A stretch of DNA of 64,000 nt from NCBI GenBank assembly GCA_963838205.1, contig CAWIQF010000017.1, positions 1 through 64,000 on the forward strand, written 5' to 3'. Each line of letters starts with the position of its first letter. Positions within the stretch are counted from its first letter, which is position 1. Shown here piece after piece: positions 26,415 through 36,304 of this stretch. Position numbers and translations under genes: made by a program. Under the pieces are notes generated by a model that saw nothing but the letters and a program-made list of their open reading frames with translations, was not told the DNA's origin and did no database searches. Source of the DNA: CAIVVT01 sp963838205 (GTDB taxonomy: Bacteria > Acidobacteriota > Terriglobia > Bryobacterales > Bryobacteraceae).

Positions 26415-26876
26415 ATGCGTACGCTAACCGTTTTACTCGCGATTGTTGCGCTCGGCGGTACCGCCCTGGCGCAGGAGAAGAAGACCAAAGGCTTGCAGCT
26501 CAAGGACCTGCCCGCACCGGTCCAGAAGACTGTGCAGGCCAATCTCAAAAACGGCGAAATCAAGAACATCTCGAAGGAGAAGGAGGATGGCGTTGAGCAG
26601 TACGAAGTCGAGACACTGCTGAACGGAAAAGCGCGGGATTTCGATGTGGATTTGAAGGGTACACTCCTGGTGGTTGAAGAAGCGACCGCCATCGAGGCCA
26701 TTCCTGCCGCCGCCAAGGCCGGTATCTTGAGAAAGGTCGGCGACTGCAAACTGGGCCTGGTCGAAACCTTCACCAAGCCTGGACAGCCAATGATGTATGA
26801 GGCCGCCTACACCGACAAAAAGGGCAAGAAGCACGAAGTGCTGGTGAAGGCGAATGGCACCGAAACAAAGGAGTAG
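26415..26876 (+). CDS. Periplasmic PepSY-like protein
   Basis: 153 residues with a signal peptide (LTVLLAIVALGGTALAQ). The mature part is small, acidic and lysine-rich, with two PepSY-like units: LPAPVQKTVQANLKNGEIKN...YEVETLLNGKARDFDVDLKG and IPAAAKAGILRKVGDC...MYEAAYTDKKGKKHEVLVKA. Such proteins are thought to bind or inhibit periplasmic partners, or to act as accessory sensors in metal and efflux responses. The start has AGGAG nine bases upstream. It carries the TTTCAG box and lies near the OmpR-type regulator, so co-regulation with the RND pump is likely. Confidence 0.65.
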   Translation: MRTLTVLLAIVALGGTALAQEKKTKGLQLKDLPAPVQKTVQANLKNGEIKNISKEKEDGVEQYEVETLLNGKARDFDVDLKGTLLVVEEATAIEAIPAAAKAGILRKVGDCKLGLVETFTKPGQPMMYEAAYTDKKGKKHEVLVKANGTETKE

Positions 26877-27094
26877 TAGAACTTCTCACGCCACACTACT
26901 TGCCGTTTTCCTGCTTCTGAGGGAGCCGGCACGATCAATATGAGCCGGGCAGGATTGGAAAGTCTCCTTCCCGGCGGACAGTAAAACGTTGAGGGCCATG
27001 GGGAACAATACTTAGTTCCCGTAAAATTTGCGAGGCCGGTTTTTCTACCAGCGTTCGAATGGCCCCGACGTAGTCTCGGCTCGGCTCGTGGGCT

Positions 27095-28105
27095 CTACTT
27101 GCTGACGACGAGAACCGCGAAGCTCCCTGGCTTAATCATGCGCTGCGGCCGTTTCCCCGGCTCGCTCGCTGGGGTCTCCAGAATCTCGGCGGCCGGTAGA
27201 AAAATCTTTCCCGTTTTGGCGTCGAAGGCCAGCGTCTTCGCGCTCGGTTGTGTCTTTACTGCTCCCGCTTCCTCGATCTGGTTGGCCGACTTCTCATGGA
27301 AGAAGTTCAGCGTACCGTCCCCGCAGGAGAAGAACGCCATCCGCGCCTTCGGATCGAAGCCCGCGAAGTCGACACCGGCACCGATAGGGAAGTTCGCGAT
27401 CACCTTGCCGTTGCCTGCATCCATCACTACCATCATGGGTTTCTCGCGGCAGCCAATGAAGAGCCGGTTGGTCTTCGCATCGTACGCCAGCCCGGTCGGT
27501 GTCTTTGCTACACCGATCGGCATCCGCCGCTTCACCTCAAACGACTTCGGATCGAAAACCACCACCTCGGCCGTATCTTCGCTGTTGACGTAGATCAGGC
27601 CATCGGCGCCGATCACCGCCTGCTCGCCGTCGCCTTCCAGCTTCACTGTCCCAACGACATCGCCAGAGGCAGCGTCGATGGCAGTCACGTCATGCGAGCC
27701 ATGATTGTTGGTGAACACGCGCTTGGAAGCTGGATCGAAGTAGATGCCGTCCGGCCCTTTGCCAACGTCGATCTTGCGAATCAGCTTCAGGGTTGCGGGG
27801 TCGAACATCGACACTTTGTTCTCCCGCCCGTTGCTCGTAAAGCCGTGATGGAACGGTGTGGCAATTGCCGCCCCGTGCACACCCGGCGTATCCGCGATCA
27901 CGCCCACCGGCTTACCGGTGTCAGCGTCGAGGACCTCGACTTGTGTCCCATGGGAAACGTACAGGCGTCGCGCTGCGCTGTCGATCGTGACGTAGTCGAA
28001 GCCACCCTCGCCGCCGACAGGATATCTTCCAGTCACTTTGTAAGGATTTTCAGCCGCGGTGACGGTCACCGCCACAAGAAACAAGGAGCAAACCAGAGTC
28101 TTCAC
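27095..28105 (-). CDS. Exported YVTN/YncE-like beta-propeller protein (paralogue)
   Basis: 336 residues from the GTG at 28105 (preceded by GAGAGGG); a TTG at 28126 would add seven residues. Signal peptide LVCSLFLVAVTVTAAEN. Propeller blades as in the 21818 gene: GGFDYVTIDSAARRLYVSHG, GVHGAAIATPFHHGFTSNG, GPDGIYFDPASKRVFTNNH, TPTGLAYDAKTNRLFIGCRE. Two paralogues 5 kb apart suggest duplication, but only this one carries a TTTCAG direct repeat upstream (28202-28218). Position and box both suggest it answers to the adjacent two-component pair. Its molecular role is unknown. Confidence 0.82.
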   Translation of the reverse strand: MKTLVCSLFLVAVTVTAAENPYKVTGRYPVGGEGGFDYVTIDSAARRLYVSHGTQVEVLDADTGKPVGVIADTPGVHGAAIATPFHHGFTSNGRENKVSMFDPATLKLIRKIDVGKGPDGIYFDPASKRVFTNNHGSHDVTAIDAASGDVVGTVKLEGDGEQAVIGADGLIYVNSEDTAEVVVFDPKSFEVKRRMPIGVAKTPTGLAYDAKTNRLFIGCREKPMMVVMDAGNGKVIANFPIGAGVDFAGFDPKARMAFFSCGDGTLNFFHEKSANQIEEAGAVKTQPSAKTLAFDAKTGKIFLPAAEILETPASEPGKRPQRMIKPGSFAVLVVSK

Positions 28106-28201
28106 AGTCCCTCTCTTTCTCGCCAAGTGATTTCACGGGCCCCACCCACCCGGGTGGATGCCGCTGGATCCCTGTGCAGGTACCGATTGTAGGTGGCGAG
28201 T

Positions 28202-28218
28202 CTGAAATTCGCCTGAAA
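28202..28218 (-). promoter_or_regulatory. TTTCAG-N5-TTTCAG direct repeat (predicted response-regulator box 2)
   Basis: On the minus strand TTTCAGGCGAATTTCAGACT (28218 to 28199), 97 bp before the YncE-like gene and between it and the 3' end of the sensor kinase gene. It has the same spacing as the boxes at 26363 and 30344. Confidence 0.62.
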
Positions 28219-28241
28219 GACCCCGGCAATGCGGGGACACC

Positions 28242-29612
28242 TCAATTGGTGCGCAGAGTCAGATAGAAGCGCGACCCTGCAGACAGCCGACTCTCCACAC
28301 GAATGATGGCCCCGTGGGCTTCGGCGATGGTCTGAGCGATCGCTAGTCCCAGGCCGGCGCCGGAACCAAAACCGCGAGTAGAGTCGGCGCGGTAAAACCT
28401 CTCAAAGATATGCGTCAGCGCCTCCGGCTCGATGCCACTACCGGTGTCCTCGACGGCCAACTGCACCTCGGTGGGCGTGGACCTGGTAGATACCACCACG
28501 TGCCCGTTGGCAGGAGTGTACTTAATAGCGTTATCCAGCAGTGAAAGCAACAGCCTTCTGAGTGCGACCGCATTGCCCGTCACCAGTGGCGGGGAGTCCA
28601 CCAGATCGGCGCTCAACACCACGCCTTTGGACTCGGCCAGCGCGAGATTGCTTGAGACGACCTCGCGGACGATCCCGTTCATGTCAACAACAGCCTGGGG
28701 CAGCACCAATCGATTCGCGTCGGCACGCGCCAGCGCCAGCAGGCCCTCAATCAGTTCCGTCATGCGCTCGGATTCTTCTCTGACGTTGGCCAGAGCATTC
28801 TGGTAATCCGCCACCGAGCGCTCCCGCTGCAACGCTAAATCCGCCGTGGCGCGGATCAGAGCAATCGGCGTGCGCAATTCGTGCGAGGCGTCAGCAGTGA
28901 ACCGCCGGATACGATTCACGGCCGCCTCTAAGCGTTCCAGCACGTCGTTCCACGTCTCCGACATCCGTTGGAGTTCATCGCCCGTTCGTGGCACGGGAAG
29001 GCGCAGCGCGAGGCTCTGGACGCTGATCGCCTGGGCCGTGCGTGTGATTTCATCCACGGGGGACAGGGCGCGGCGGCTGATCCAGTATCCACCCAGGCAG
29101 GCGGTGGCAAGCACCACCGGAATCATCAGAAACAGGAACTTCCGGAACTCCGCCAGGATGGCCGCGGTGCCCTGCAGAGAGGCGGCCGCGATGACATCGA
29201 AGGTTGCGCCGGCGACCTGAATGCGCTGCGACAGCGTGTGGTAGGCGTGCCCCTCCCATAAAACGGTTCGATAGCCTTGCTCAATCGAGCCTGGCGCCGC
29301 CGGCAAAAAATGCCGCCCCGTGGAGGGTAGCAACTCGCGGCCGCGAGCGTCGCGCACCTGTAGCAGCGCGCCTTCGGGCACCTCGCGGGTGAATTCCCAA
29401 AGCTCCTGCCGCAAATCGGAATCCTTTACCTTGCTTTCTAACTCGAGGACGGTTCGCACGCCCTCCACCCGCTCAGCCAATCTCGACTCAATGACGCTCA
29501 TCATCCGGTGGCCCAGCACGAACCACATTCCAGATCCAAAGGCTGCCAGCCCCAGCAGCAGAACAGCCGAATACCAGATCGTTAGCCGGAGCCGGATGGA
29601 CACTTGCTTCAC
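28242..29612 (-). CDS. Sensor histidine kinase, OmpR-partner type
   Basis: 456 residues. TM1 (LTIWYSAVLLLGLAAFGSGM, about 10-30), a 130-residue periplasmic sensor, TM2 (FLFLMIPVVLATACLGGYWI), a HAMP linker (RALSPVDEITRTAQAIS), HisKA with the phosphorylated His in FTADASHELRTPIALIRA, and HATPase with N-box LLDNAIKYTP, G1 VEDTGSGI and G2 GAGLGLAI. The layout resembles CusS/CopS-type metal or efflux sensors. Its start overlaps the stop of the regulator gene by 4 bp, so both are co-transcribed. The ligand cannot be read from sequence. Confidence 0.92.
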   Translation of the reverse strand: MKQVSIRLRLTIWYSAVLLLGLAAFGSGMWFVLGHRMMSVIESRLAERVEGVRTVLELESKVKDSDLRQELWEFTREVPEGALLQVRDARGRELLPSTGRHFLPAAPGSIEQGYRTVLWEGHAYHTLSQRIQVAGATFDVIAAASLQGTAAILAEFRKFLFLMIPVVLATACLGGYWISRRALSPVDEITRTAQAISVQSLALRLPVPRTGDELQRMSETWNDVLERLEAAVNRIRRFTADASHELRTPIALIRATADLALQRERSVADYQNALANVREESERMTELIEGLLALARADANRLVLPQAVVDMNGIVREVVSSNLALAESKGVVLSADLVDSPPLVTGNAVALRRLLLSLLDNAIKYTPANGHVVVSTRSTPTEVQLAVEDTGSGIEPEALTHIFERFYRADSTRGFGSGAGLGLAIAQTIAEAHGAIIRVESRLSAGSRFYLTLRTN

Positions 29613-30286
29613 TCCTCCCCCCGCCGCAGGCTGTAGCCCACACCGCGAACGGTATGAATCAACTTCGGCTCGTCCGGCCGCTCCACTTTGCTCCGCAGCA
29701 GCCGGACAAACGCGTCGAGCGTGTTGCTTTCGATGTCGGTATCCGAACCCCAGATTGACGCGATCAGGCTCTCGCGTTCCACTACCCGGCCGGCGCTACG
29801 CATCAGCAATTCCAGCATCGAATACTCGGTCTTGGTCAGATACAACGGCTCCCCTCCGCGCCGCACCTCACGACTGCTTTGGTTGAGGCACAGGTCCGCC
29901 ACCGTCAGTTCCACCGGCTGTGGAATCGGGCCGCGACGGCCCACCGCCCGCACCCGGGCAAATAGCAGGTCGAAGGAAAAGGGCTTCGTGAGGTAGTCGT
30001 CGGCGCCCAAATCCAGGCCTTCAATCATGTCTGTGATAGCATCGCGCGCGGTGAGAATGAGGATCGGCGTCTGGTTGTGATCTGAGCGCAAGCGCCTCAC
30101 AACATTGAAGCCGCTCATGCCGGGCAATGTGACGTCCAGCAGGATCAGGTCAAACGAGCCCACCCCGGCGATACTCAAGGCCTCTCGACCATCCCCGGAG
30201 ACCACCACCGCATGCCCTTCCTCCGTCAGGCCCTGCCTCAACAGATCGGCCATTCTTCGATCGTCTTCCACCACCAGAATGCGCAT
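29609..30286 (-). CDS. OmpR/PhoB-family response regulator
   Basis: 225 residues. The receiver domain has the acidic pair in VVEDDRRM, the phospho-acceptor in DLILLDVTLPG and the Lys in LTKPFSFD. A winged helix-turn-helix follows (LTKTEYSMLELLMRSAGRVV, then SNTLDAFVRLLRSKVE and the wing IHTVRGVGYSLRR). The ATG at 30286 was chosen because the receiver begins MRILVVEDD there; the frame runs on to 30442. It is divergent from the tolC/MFP/RND operon, typical for a local efflux regulator. The three TTTCAG boxes in this region are its predicted sites. Confidence 0.93.
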   Translation of the reverse strand: MRILVVEDDRRMADLLRQGLTEEGHAVVVSGDGREALSIAGVGSFDLILLDVTLPGMSGFNVVRRLRSDHNQTPILILTARDAITDMIEGLDLGADDYLTKPFSFDLLFARVRAVGRRGPIPQPVELTVADLCLNQSSREVRRGGEPLYLTKTEYSMLELLMRSAGRVVERESLIASIWGSDTDIESNTLDAFVRLLRSKVERPDEPKLIHTVRGVGYSLRRGEE

Positions 30287-30343
30287 ACGACGGCTCACCT
30301 CCAAGTTAGCTGGCAAATCTGAAGATCGTCTGCAAGCCGGGCC

Positions 30344-30361
30344 TTTCAGATGATTTTCAGA
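30344..30361 (+). promoter_or_regulatory. TTTCAG-N5-TTTCAG direct repeat (predicted response-regulator box 1)
   Basis: TTTCAGATGATTTTCAGACG at 30344-30363, in the 140-bp gap between the divergent regulator and tolC genes, 66 bp before tolC. A reverse-oriented half site (TCTGAA at 30319) lies nearby. Together with the boxes at 26363 and 28202 it gives the consensus TTTCAGGNGAATTTCAGAC. Confidence 0.65.
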
Positions 30362-30426
30362 CGTTCGCGCTTTACTGGGATTTCGGCTCGCGGGCCCGTG
30401 CAGCGAGAGACGGACGAGCGAGCGAG

Positions 30427-31755
30427 ATGCGAAACGAGACAATTATCGCCCTGACTTTTGCGTTCACGCTGGCGGCACAGCCGCCGACGCCTCCGGTGTC
30501 TCAATCGGCGCCGGCGGCGCCCGGTGGACCGCCGATTACGCTGGACCTGGAGGGTGCGATCGGGCGAGCGCGCAATTACAGCCAGCAATACCTGCAAGCC
30601 TACACCGCCACCGGATTAGCCAGGGAGGATCGCGTGCAGGCCAAAGCCGCGCTGTTCCCCACCTTGAACGTGCTAAACCAATACATTTACACACAGCCCA
30701 ACGGGACGCCATCCGGCGTCTTCATTGCCAACGATGGCGTGCACGTCTACAACGAGCAGGCGGTGGTGCATGCAGAGCTGTTCTCCCTTGCCAAGCGGGC
30801 TGAATACCAGCGCACGCTGGCCGCCGAATCTGCTGCGCGTGCCAGGCAGGAGATCGCCGCTCGCGGTCTGATCGCCTTCGTCGTGCAGAACTACTACACC
30901 CTGGTTACGGCTGAGCGTCATGAAACGAACGCCGGGCGCGGTCTTGAAGAGGCGCGTACGTTCTTCGACATCACGCGGAAGCAGGAGCGTGGCGGCGAGG
31001 TGGCTCGAGCCGACGTCATTAAGGCGCAATTGCAGCTTCAGCAGCGTGAGCGCGATCTCCTCGACGCACAGACCGCTGTTCTGAAAGCCAGAATTGCCCT
31101 CGGCGTCATGCTGTTCCCTGACCCCACCCAGACGTACGCGATCACCGATGACCTCACGCCGGACCTGCCCCTGGCGCCGATGGCAGAAGTCAGTCCCCTG
31201 GCCAAGGCCAACAACCCAGACATCCGCGCGGCCGAGGCCGGCCTGCGGCAGTCCGGCGCCGCCATTCGCGTCGCGCAAGGCGCCTACTACCCCTCCCTGG
31301 TGATCGACTACTTCTACGGCATCAACTCGAACGTCTTCGATATACGAGGTCCGGAGGACCGCAATAACCTCGGTTCGGCCGTGCAGGCGACCGTCACAGT
31401 TCCGGTTTGGAACTGGGGCGCCACCCGCAGCAAGGTGCGCCAGGCGCAACTCCAGAAGCAGCAGGCTGGTTACGACCTTGCTTTCGCGAAACGCGGACTG
31501 CAGTCTGCCCTGGACGCACTCTACATTGAGGCCCAGGCAGCAAAGTCGCAACTGGACTCGCTCCGCGGCTCGTTGGACCTTGCGACGGAGAGTTTGCGCC
31601 TCACGGTGCTGCGCTACGAGGCCGGTGAGGCCACAGCGCTCGAAGTCGCAGACGCCCAGACTACACTGGTGCAGGCGCGCAACGCCCGCGACGATGGACT
31701 GGCGCGCTACCGCATCGCCGTGGCCGGTCTGCAGACTCTTACAGGAAGGTTGTGA
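30427..31755 (+). CDS. TolC-family outer-membrane efflux protein
   Basis: 442 residues with a signal peptide (IIALTFAFTLAAQ) and a Pro/Ala stretch. Two TolC-type repeats follow, each a long helical hairpin with beta-strands (LDLEGAIGRARNYSQQYLQA, VVQNYYTLVTAERH, FFDITRKQERGGEVARADVI; AEAGLRQSGAAIRVAQGAYY, LRYEAGEATALEVADAQTTL). It forms the outer-membrane channel of the tripartite pump whose adaptor and RND permease follow; its stop overlaps the adaptor start by 4 bp. It is first in the operon and carries the response-regulator box. Confidence 0.9.
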   Translation: MRNETIIALTFAFTLAAQPPTPPVSQSAPAAPGGPPITLDLEGAIGRARNYSQQYLQAYTATGLAREDRVQAKAALFPTLNVLNQYIYTQPNGTPSGVFIANDGVHVYNEQAVVHAELFSLAKRAEYQRTLAAESAARARQEIAARGLIAFVVQNYYTLVTAERHETNAGRGLEEARTFFDITRKQERGGEVARADVIKAQLQLQQRERDLLDAQTAVLKARIALGVMLFPDPTQTYAITDDLTPDLPLAPMAEVSPLAKANNPDIRAAEAGLRQSGAAIRVAQGAYYPSLVIDYFYGINSNVFDIRGPEDRNNLGSAVQATVTVPVWNWGATRSKVRQAQLQKQQAGYDLAFAKRGLQSALDALYIEAQAAKSQLDSLRGSLDLATESLRLTVLRYEAGEATALEVADAQTTLVQARNARDDGLARYRIAVAGLQTLTGRL

Positions 31756-33073
31756 GGATGAGACTCATCACGATCCTCGTGCCCGTGCTGGCATGCCTCC
31801 TACTCGGCGGTTGTACCAAGGAGAAGGAAAAAGAAAGCGAGCTCGTTCTGCCTGTCAAGGTAGCGGAGGTCGAAAACTTGCCTATCGAGCGCATAGTCCT
31901 CGGTGAAGGCATTTTGCGCGCGCTCGACCAGTCCGGCGTTATGCCTAAGATCAGTTCGCCGGTGAGCAAGTTCTACGTCAACCGCGGCGACACGGTGATG
32001 AAGGGCCAGTTGCTGGCCACACTCGAAAGTAAAGACCTCACGGCCAATGTTGCCGATGCCGAGGGGGCCTATGAGCAGGCGGCCACAGCCTACCTTAATA
32101 CTTCCGCGGCCATCGTGCCAAACGAACTGGTTAAGGCACAGTCGGACTTCCAGTCCGCCAGGCAGCAACTGGAAGCGGCGACAAAACTCCTGGACAGCCG
32201 CAAGCAGCTCTTCCGTGAAGGCGCGTTGGCGCGGCGCCAGGTGGACGAAGCCGCCGTCGCCCAGGTGCAGGCCAAGAGCGGGTATGAGACGGCCCAGAAA
32301 GCCGTCGAGTCGCTCCAGGGTGTGGGGCGTCACGAGGAAGTGAAGGTTGCAGCCGGCGCCATGGATTCGGCCAAGGGCAAGCATGAAGCGGCGCTGGCTC
32401 AGCTCTCCTATACCGAGATCCGCAGCCCCATTGCCGGCGTGGTCGCGGATCGTCCGCGTTTGCGGGCGAGATGGCCTCGCCGGGTGTGGCACTGGTTACG
32501 ATCCTGGATGTTTCGAGCGTAATCGCGCGCGTCAACATCTCGCAATCGGAGGCTGCCTGGGTCAAAGTCGGCCAAGCGGCGCGCATCGTCTCCTCCGACG
32601 GGGCCGTCGAATCCGACGGCAAAGTGACGGTCGTCAGCCCTGCGGTCGACCCGCAGAGCACAACGGTGGAGATCTGGATCCAGGCGCCGAACCCTGGGTG
32701 GCGACTGCGCCCTGGCGGTCCCGTTCGGGCGGTCATCCACGCTGGCGCTGTCCCTGACGCCGCGGTCGTGCCCGTTGAGGCGTTGTTGCCTGCCGCCGAG
32801 GGCGGCTCCGCCGTCTATGTCGTGGGCACCGATTCGGTGGCTCACCAGCGCAAGGTCAAGGTTGGCGTCCGGAATTCGGAGAAGGCGCAACTACTGAGCG
32901 GCGCGCAAGCCGGTGAAAGGGTCGTCGTCGAGGGCGGGGTCGGCCTGTCGGATGGCGCGAGGGTCAAGCTGGACAACTCCGGCGAGGATACTCCAAAGAG
33001 CGGTGTGCGGGAAGGCTCAGGCAAGGGCCAGGGACCCACTCCGGCAGACAAGAAAGCCGGCGCACATGAGTGA
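31752..33073 (+). pseudogene. RND-pump periplasmic adaptor (MFP/HlyD family), frameshifted near 32457
   Basis: Two frames, 31752-32522 and 32471-33073, together make a complete adaptor of about 440 residues. The N-terminus is a lipoprotein signal (LACLLLGGCTKEKE). Biotinyl-lipoyl and helical-hairpin parts follow (VMPKISSPVSKFYVNRGDTV), with the second lipoyl half ending SPIAGVVADRP. The next residues FAGEMASPGVALVTILDVSS are in the other frame. One added base in the CGTTTGCG stretch at 32456-32461 restores it. It links TolC to the RND permease; without it the pump should fail, so a sequencing error is a real possibility. The stop overlaps the RND start. Confidence 0.85.
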
Positions 33074-36000
33074 CGGGCACGAACCCTTGGCCGGTCAAGT
33101 TTTGCCTCCGGTGCACTGGACCGCCAGTCACTCCAAACCGATCATCTTCGTCATCCTTACGTTTATTGCCGTCGGTGTCTACCTGGCCTTCAATATCCCG
33201 GTCTCGGTGTTCCCCGACACCGATTTCCCTCGCATTGTGATCGGCGCCGACAACGGGGTCGCGCCCACCGATCAGATGCTGGTGATGGTGACCCGGCCCA
33301 TCGAAGAGGCCATGAACAGCGTGCAGGGCTTGGAACGGATCAAGTCCACGACGAGCCGAGGCACCGCCGAAGTGAACCTCTACTTTGAGTGGGGCGTGGA
33401 TATGTACCGCACGCTCGAATTGGCGAATGCGGCATTGGCCCGCGTGCAACCGATGCTGCCGCCCACCGCGCGCCTGGTCGCCAACCGCCTCACATTCGCA
33501 GCCTTCCCCGTTATCGGCTACAGCCTCACCTCGAACAGCGTTCCGCAAACGCGCCTCTGGGAACTGGCCACCTATGAGATGAAGCCGCGCCTCAATCGCC
33601 TCAGTGGCGTCGCGACTGTCGTCGTGCAGGGTGGGCAGGAACCCGAATTCGAGATTCGCCTGGACCCGGCCAAACTGATCCAGACCGCCGTCACCGTGCC
33701 CAACATCCTCGACGCGGTGGACAAGAGCAACATGGTGGATTCACCCGGGTTGTTAGAGGCCAACCACCAGCTTGTACTCAGCCTCGTCAGCGGCCAGGCC
33801 CGCACTCCCGCCGAGATCGCCAACATCGTCATCAAAACCACACCGGCTAATCTGCCGGTTCGCGTCGGGGACATCGGTACCGTTCTGAACTCCGTCAAGC
33901 CGGTCTATACCGTGGTCACCGCCAACGGCAAGCCCGCCGTCTTGTTGAACATCAACCGGCAGCCCGACGGAAATACAGTCACGGTGGCCGACGAGGTTCA
34001 CGCCGAAATCGAGTCGATCCGTAAGACGCTGCCCAGGGACATCGAACTGCAGCCGTTCTACGATCAGTCGGAGATCGTCAACGATTCCATCAGTAGCGTG
34101 CGTGACGCGATCCTGATTGGGCTGATCCTGGCGTCTATCATCCTGGTGCTGTTTCTGCGCGACTGGGGCACTTCGCTGGTCGCTGGTATGGTGATCCCCG
34201 CCACCGTGGCGATGACATTCATCGCCTTGAAGATCGTTGGAGCAACCTTCAACCTGATGACCCTCGGCGGCCTGGCCGCCGCCGTCGGCCTGGTGATAGA
34301 CGACGCCATCGTCGTGGTGGAAAACATCGTTCTGCACCGCGACGCCGGCCAAAGCCGTTCGGAGGCCATCCGCGCCGCCATCCGTGAAATCAGCAAGCCG
34401 CTGGTGGGCTCTACGATCACACCCATCGTGGTCTTCCTGCCGCTGATCTCCATCACCGGTGTCACGGGCGTCTTCTTCCGCGCTCTCGCTGTTACGGTCG
34501 CCATGGCGCTGCTCACGTCGCTGTTCCTGGCCCTCACTTGGACGCCCACGCTGAGCCAGTTTCTGCTGCGCCGTGGCCGTGCCGTCGCGGAGAATCCGCG
34601 CGAGGATAAAGCTGGCGTCATGCGCGTCCTGGTTTCGTTCTACGAGCGCGTGCTGCGAGCCGCGCTTGCACATCCGGTGGTTCTTACGGCCTTGATTCTG
34701 GGTGTAATCAGCGGCGCGTACTTCTGCTATGGCGCCCTCGGCTCCGACCTGCTGCCCACCATGGACGAGGGTGGTTTCATTCTGGACTACATCATGCCCG
34801 CGGGGTCCGGCCTGGCGGAAACCAACAAGACCATCACCCAAGTCGAATCGATTCTGAAAAGTATCCCAGAGGTGGAGAACACCTCGCGCCGCACCGGCTT
34901 GCAACTCGGCCTGGCGCAAGTCACTGAAGCTAACACCGGCGACATCAGCGTCCGGCTAAAGCGCGATCGGAAGCGCTCCGGTGAAGAAGTGATCAAGGAG
35001 GTGCGCGAAAAGGTCACGGACGCCGAGCCACACCTTCAGATTGAGTTCGTCCAGCTGCTTCAGGATATGATCGGCGATCTGACCAGTGCTCCAGAGCCTG
35101 TCGAAATCAAGCTGTTCGCACAGGATCCCGCTCTGCTTCGCGAATGGGCCCCTGAAGTCGGGGAACAGATCAGGAAGATTCCGGGCATTGTGGATGTCCT
35201 CAACGGAATCGACAATACTATCAGCGGCCCAGCCATTACATTCAAAGTTGATCCCGTGATCGCAGCGCGCGGCGGATTCACACCGCAGGAAATCGAACTC
35301 GACGCCAGCGCCTTGCTTCAGGGAGAACCGGCTGCCGCGCCTGTCGTACTGAACGACCGGGCCTACACTATCCGTGTCCGCTATCCCGATTCGGCCCGCG
35401 CCGATACCGACACCATCCGCCGCACGCTCCTGATCAGCCAGAGCGGAAAGACGGGTACCCTGGACTCTTTGGCAACAACCGTTGAATTGCCAGGGCAAAC
35501 CGAGATCCGGCGCGAAAACTTGCAGCGCGACGTGGCGGTCACAGCGCGACTGGAGGGCATCAGCCTGGGCGAAGGTATCGCCGCTGTGCAAAAGTCCATC
35601 GCCGGTCTCCACTTGCCACCTTCGCTCCGGGTCGCCTATGGCGGAGCTTACGAGGAGCAGCAGCGCTCTTTCCGCGACCTGGTCACGGTGCTTGTATTCG
35701 CCGTAGTGCTGGTGTTTATAGTCCTGTTGTTCGAGTTTGGCGGCTTCGCCGCGCCGGTGGCTATTCTGGCGTCGGCCATCCTCTCGAGTTCCGGCGTCTT
35801 CCTGGCTTTGTTCATCACTCGAACGTCGTTCAACATCTCGTCCTTCATGGGCCTGATCATGGTCATCGGCATCGTCGCCAAAAACGGCATTCTTCTCCTC
35901 GACGCCGACCAGCGGTTCCGGGCCGAGGGCGCCAGCGCCTTCGACGCGATGATTCAGGCGGGTGAGCGCCGCCTGCGCCCGATTATGATGACGGCCCTCG

Positions 36001-36161
36001 CCACGGTGGCGGGGATGATGCCGCTTGCGCTTGCTCTGGGAGCCGGATCCCAGATGCTGCAGCCGCTCGCCATCGCCGTGATAGGCGGCGTCCTCTCGTC
36101 CATGGTTCTCTCGCTGGTCGTCACTCCGGCTGTGCACTACTACCTGACCCGGCGTTCCTAG
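33066..36161 (+). CDS. RND-family efflux permease
   Basis: 1,031 residues with the classic RND pattern: TM1 (IIFVILTFIAVGVYLAF) and FPDTDFPRIVI, a first periplasmic porter domain, TM2-6 including the proton-relay pair in GLVIDDAIVVVENI, TM7, a second porter domain and TM8-12 (LIMVIGIVAKNGILLLDADQ). The Asp-Asp pair in TM4 is the hydrophobe/amphiphile (HAE) signature rather than the heavy-metal one. The ATG at 33066 overlaps the adaptor stop by 8 bp; the longer frame to 32913 lies in the adaptor. It exports its substrate from the periplasm or inner membrane through the TolC channel. Confidence 0.93.
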   Translation: MSDGHEPLAGQVLPPVHWTASHSKPIIFVILTFIAVGVYLAFNIPVSVFPDTDFPRIVIGADNGVAPTDQMLVMVTRPIEEAMNSVQGLERIKSTTSRGTAEVNLYFEWGVDMYRTLELANAALARVQPMLPPTARLVANRLTFAAFPVIGYSLTSNSVPQTRLWELATYEMKPRLNRLSGVATVVVQGGQEPEFEIRLDPAKLIQTAVTVPNILDAVDKSNMVDSPGLLEANHQLVLSLVSGQARTPAEIANIVIKTTPANLPVRVGDIGTVLNSVKPVYTVVTANGKPAVLLNINRQPDGNTVTVADEVHAEIESIRKTLPRDIELQPFYDQSEIVNDSISSVRDAILIGLILASIILVLFLRDWGTSLVAGMVIPATVAMTFIALKIVGATFNLMTLGGLAAAVGLVIDDAIVVVENIVLHRDAGQSRSEAIRAAIREISKPLVGSTITPIVVFLPLISITGVTGVFFRALAVTVAMALLTSLFLALTWTPTLSQFLLRRGRAVAENPREDKAGVMRVLVSFYERVLRAALAHPVVLTALILGVISGAYFCYGALGSDLLPTMDEGGFILDYIMPAGSGLAETNKTITQVESILKSIPEVENTSRRTGLQLGLAQVTEANTGDISVRLKRDRKRSGEEVIKEVREKVTDAEPHLQIEFVQLLQDMIGDLTSAPEPVEIKLFAQDPALLREWAPEVGEQIRKIPGIVDVLNGIDNTISGPAITFKVDPVIAARGGFTPQEIELDASALLQGEPAAAPVVLNDRAYTIRVRYPDSARADTDTIRRTLLISQSGKTGTLDSLATTVELPGQTEIRRENLQRDVAVTARLEGISLGEGIAAVQKSIAGLHLPPSLRVAYGGAYEEQQRSFRDLVTVLVFAVVLVFIVLLFEFGGFAAPVAILASAILSSSGVFLALFITRTSFNISSFMGLIMVIGIVAKNGILLLDADQRFRAEGASAFDAMIQAGERRLRPIMMTALATVAGMMPLALALGAGSQMLQPLAIAVIGGVLSSMVLSLVVTPAVHYYLTRRS

Positions 36162-36304
36162 CCGCTATCTCTCACACAGCTCACGTTGATGTTGGATGGG
36201 CTATCTTTCGGCGGGTTTCCGGGGAGGATTTTGGGTGGTGGTGGGCTGGCTTGCTTTGGCAGCACGGGGACTGCATTATCAGAATCAGCTCGTCATCCGG
36301 AAAC

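Noticed and set aside
33753..36137. Long antisense ORFs opposite the first RND permease
   Set aside because: The composition is that of a shadow frame (rich in Arg, Asp, Gln, His) and the plus-strand permease is canonical over its entire length.
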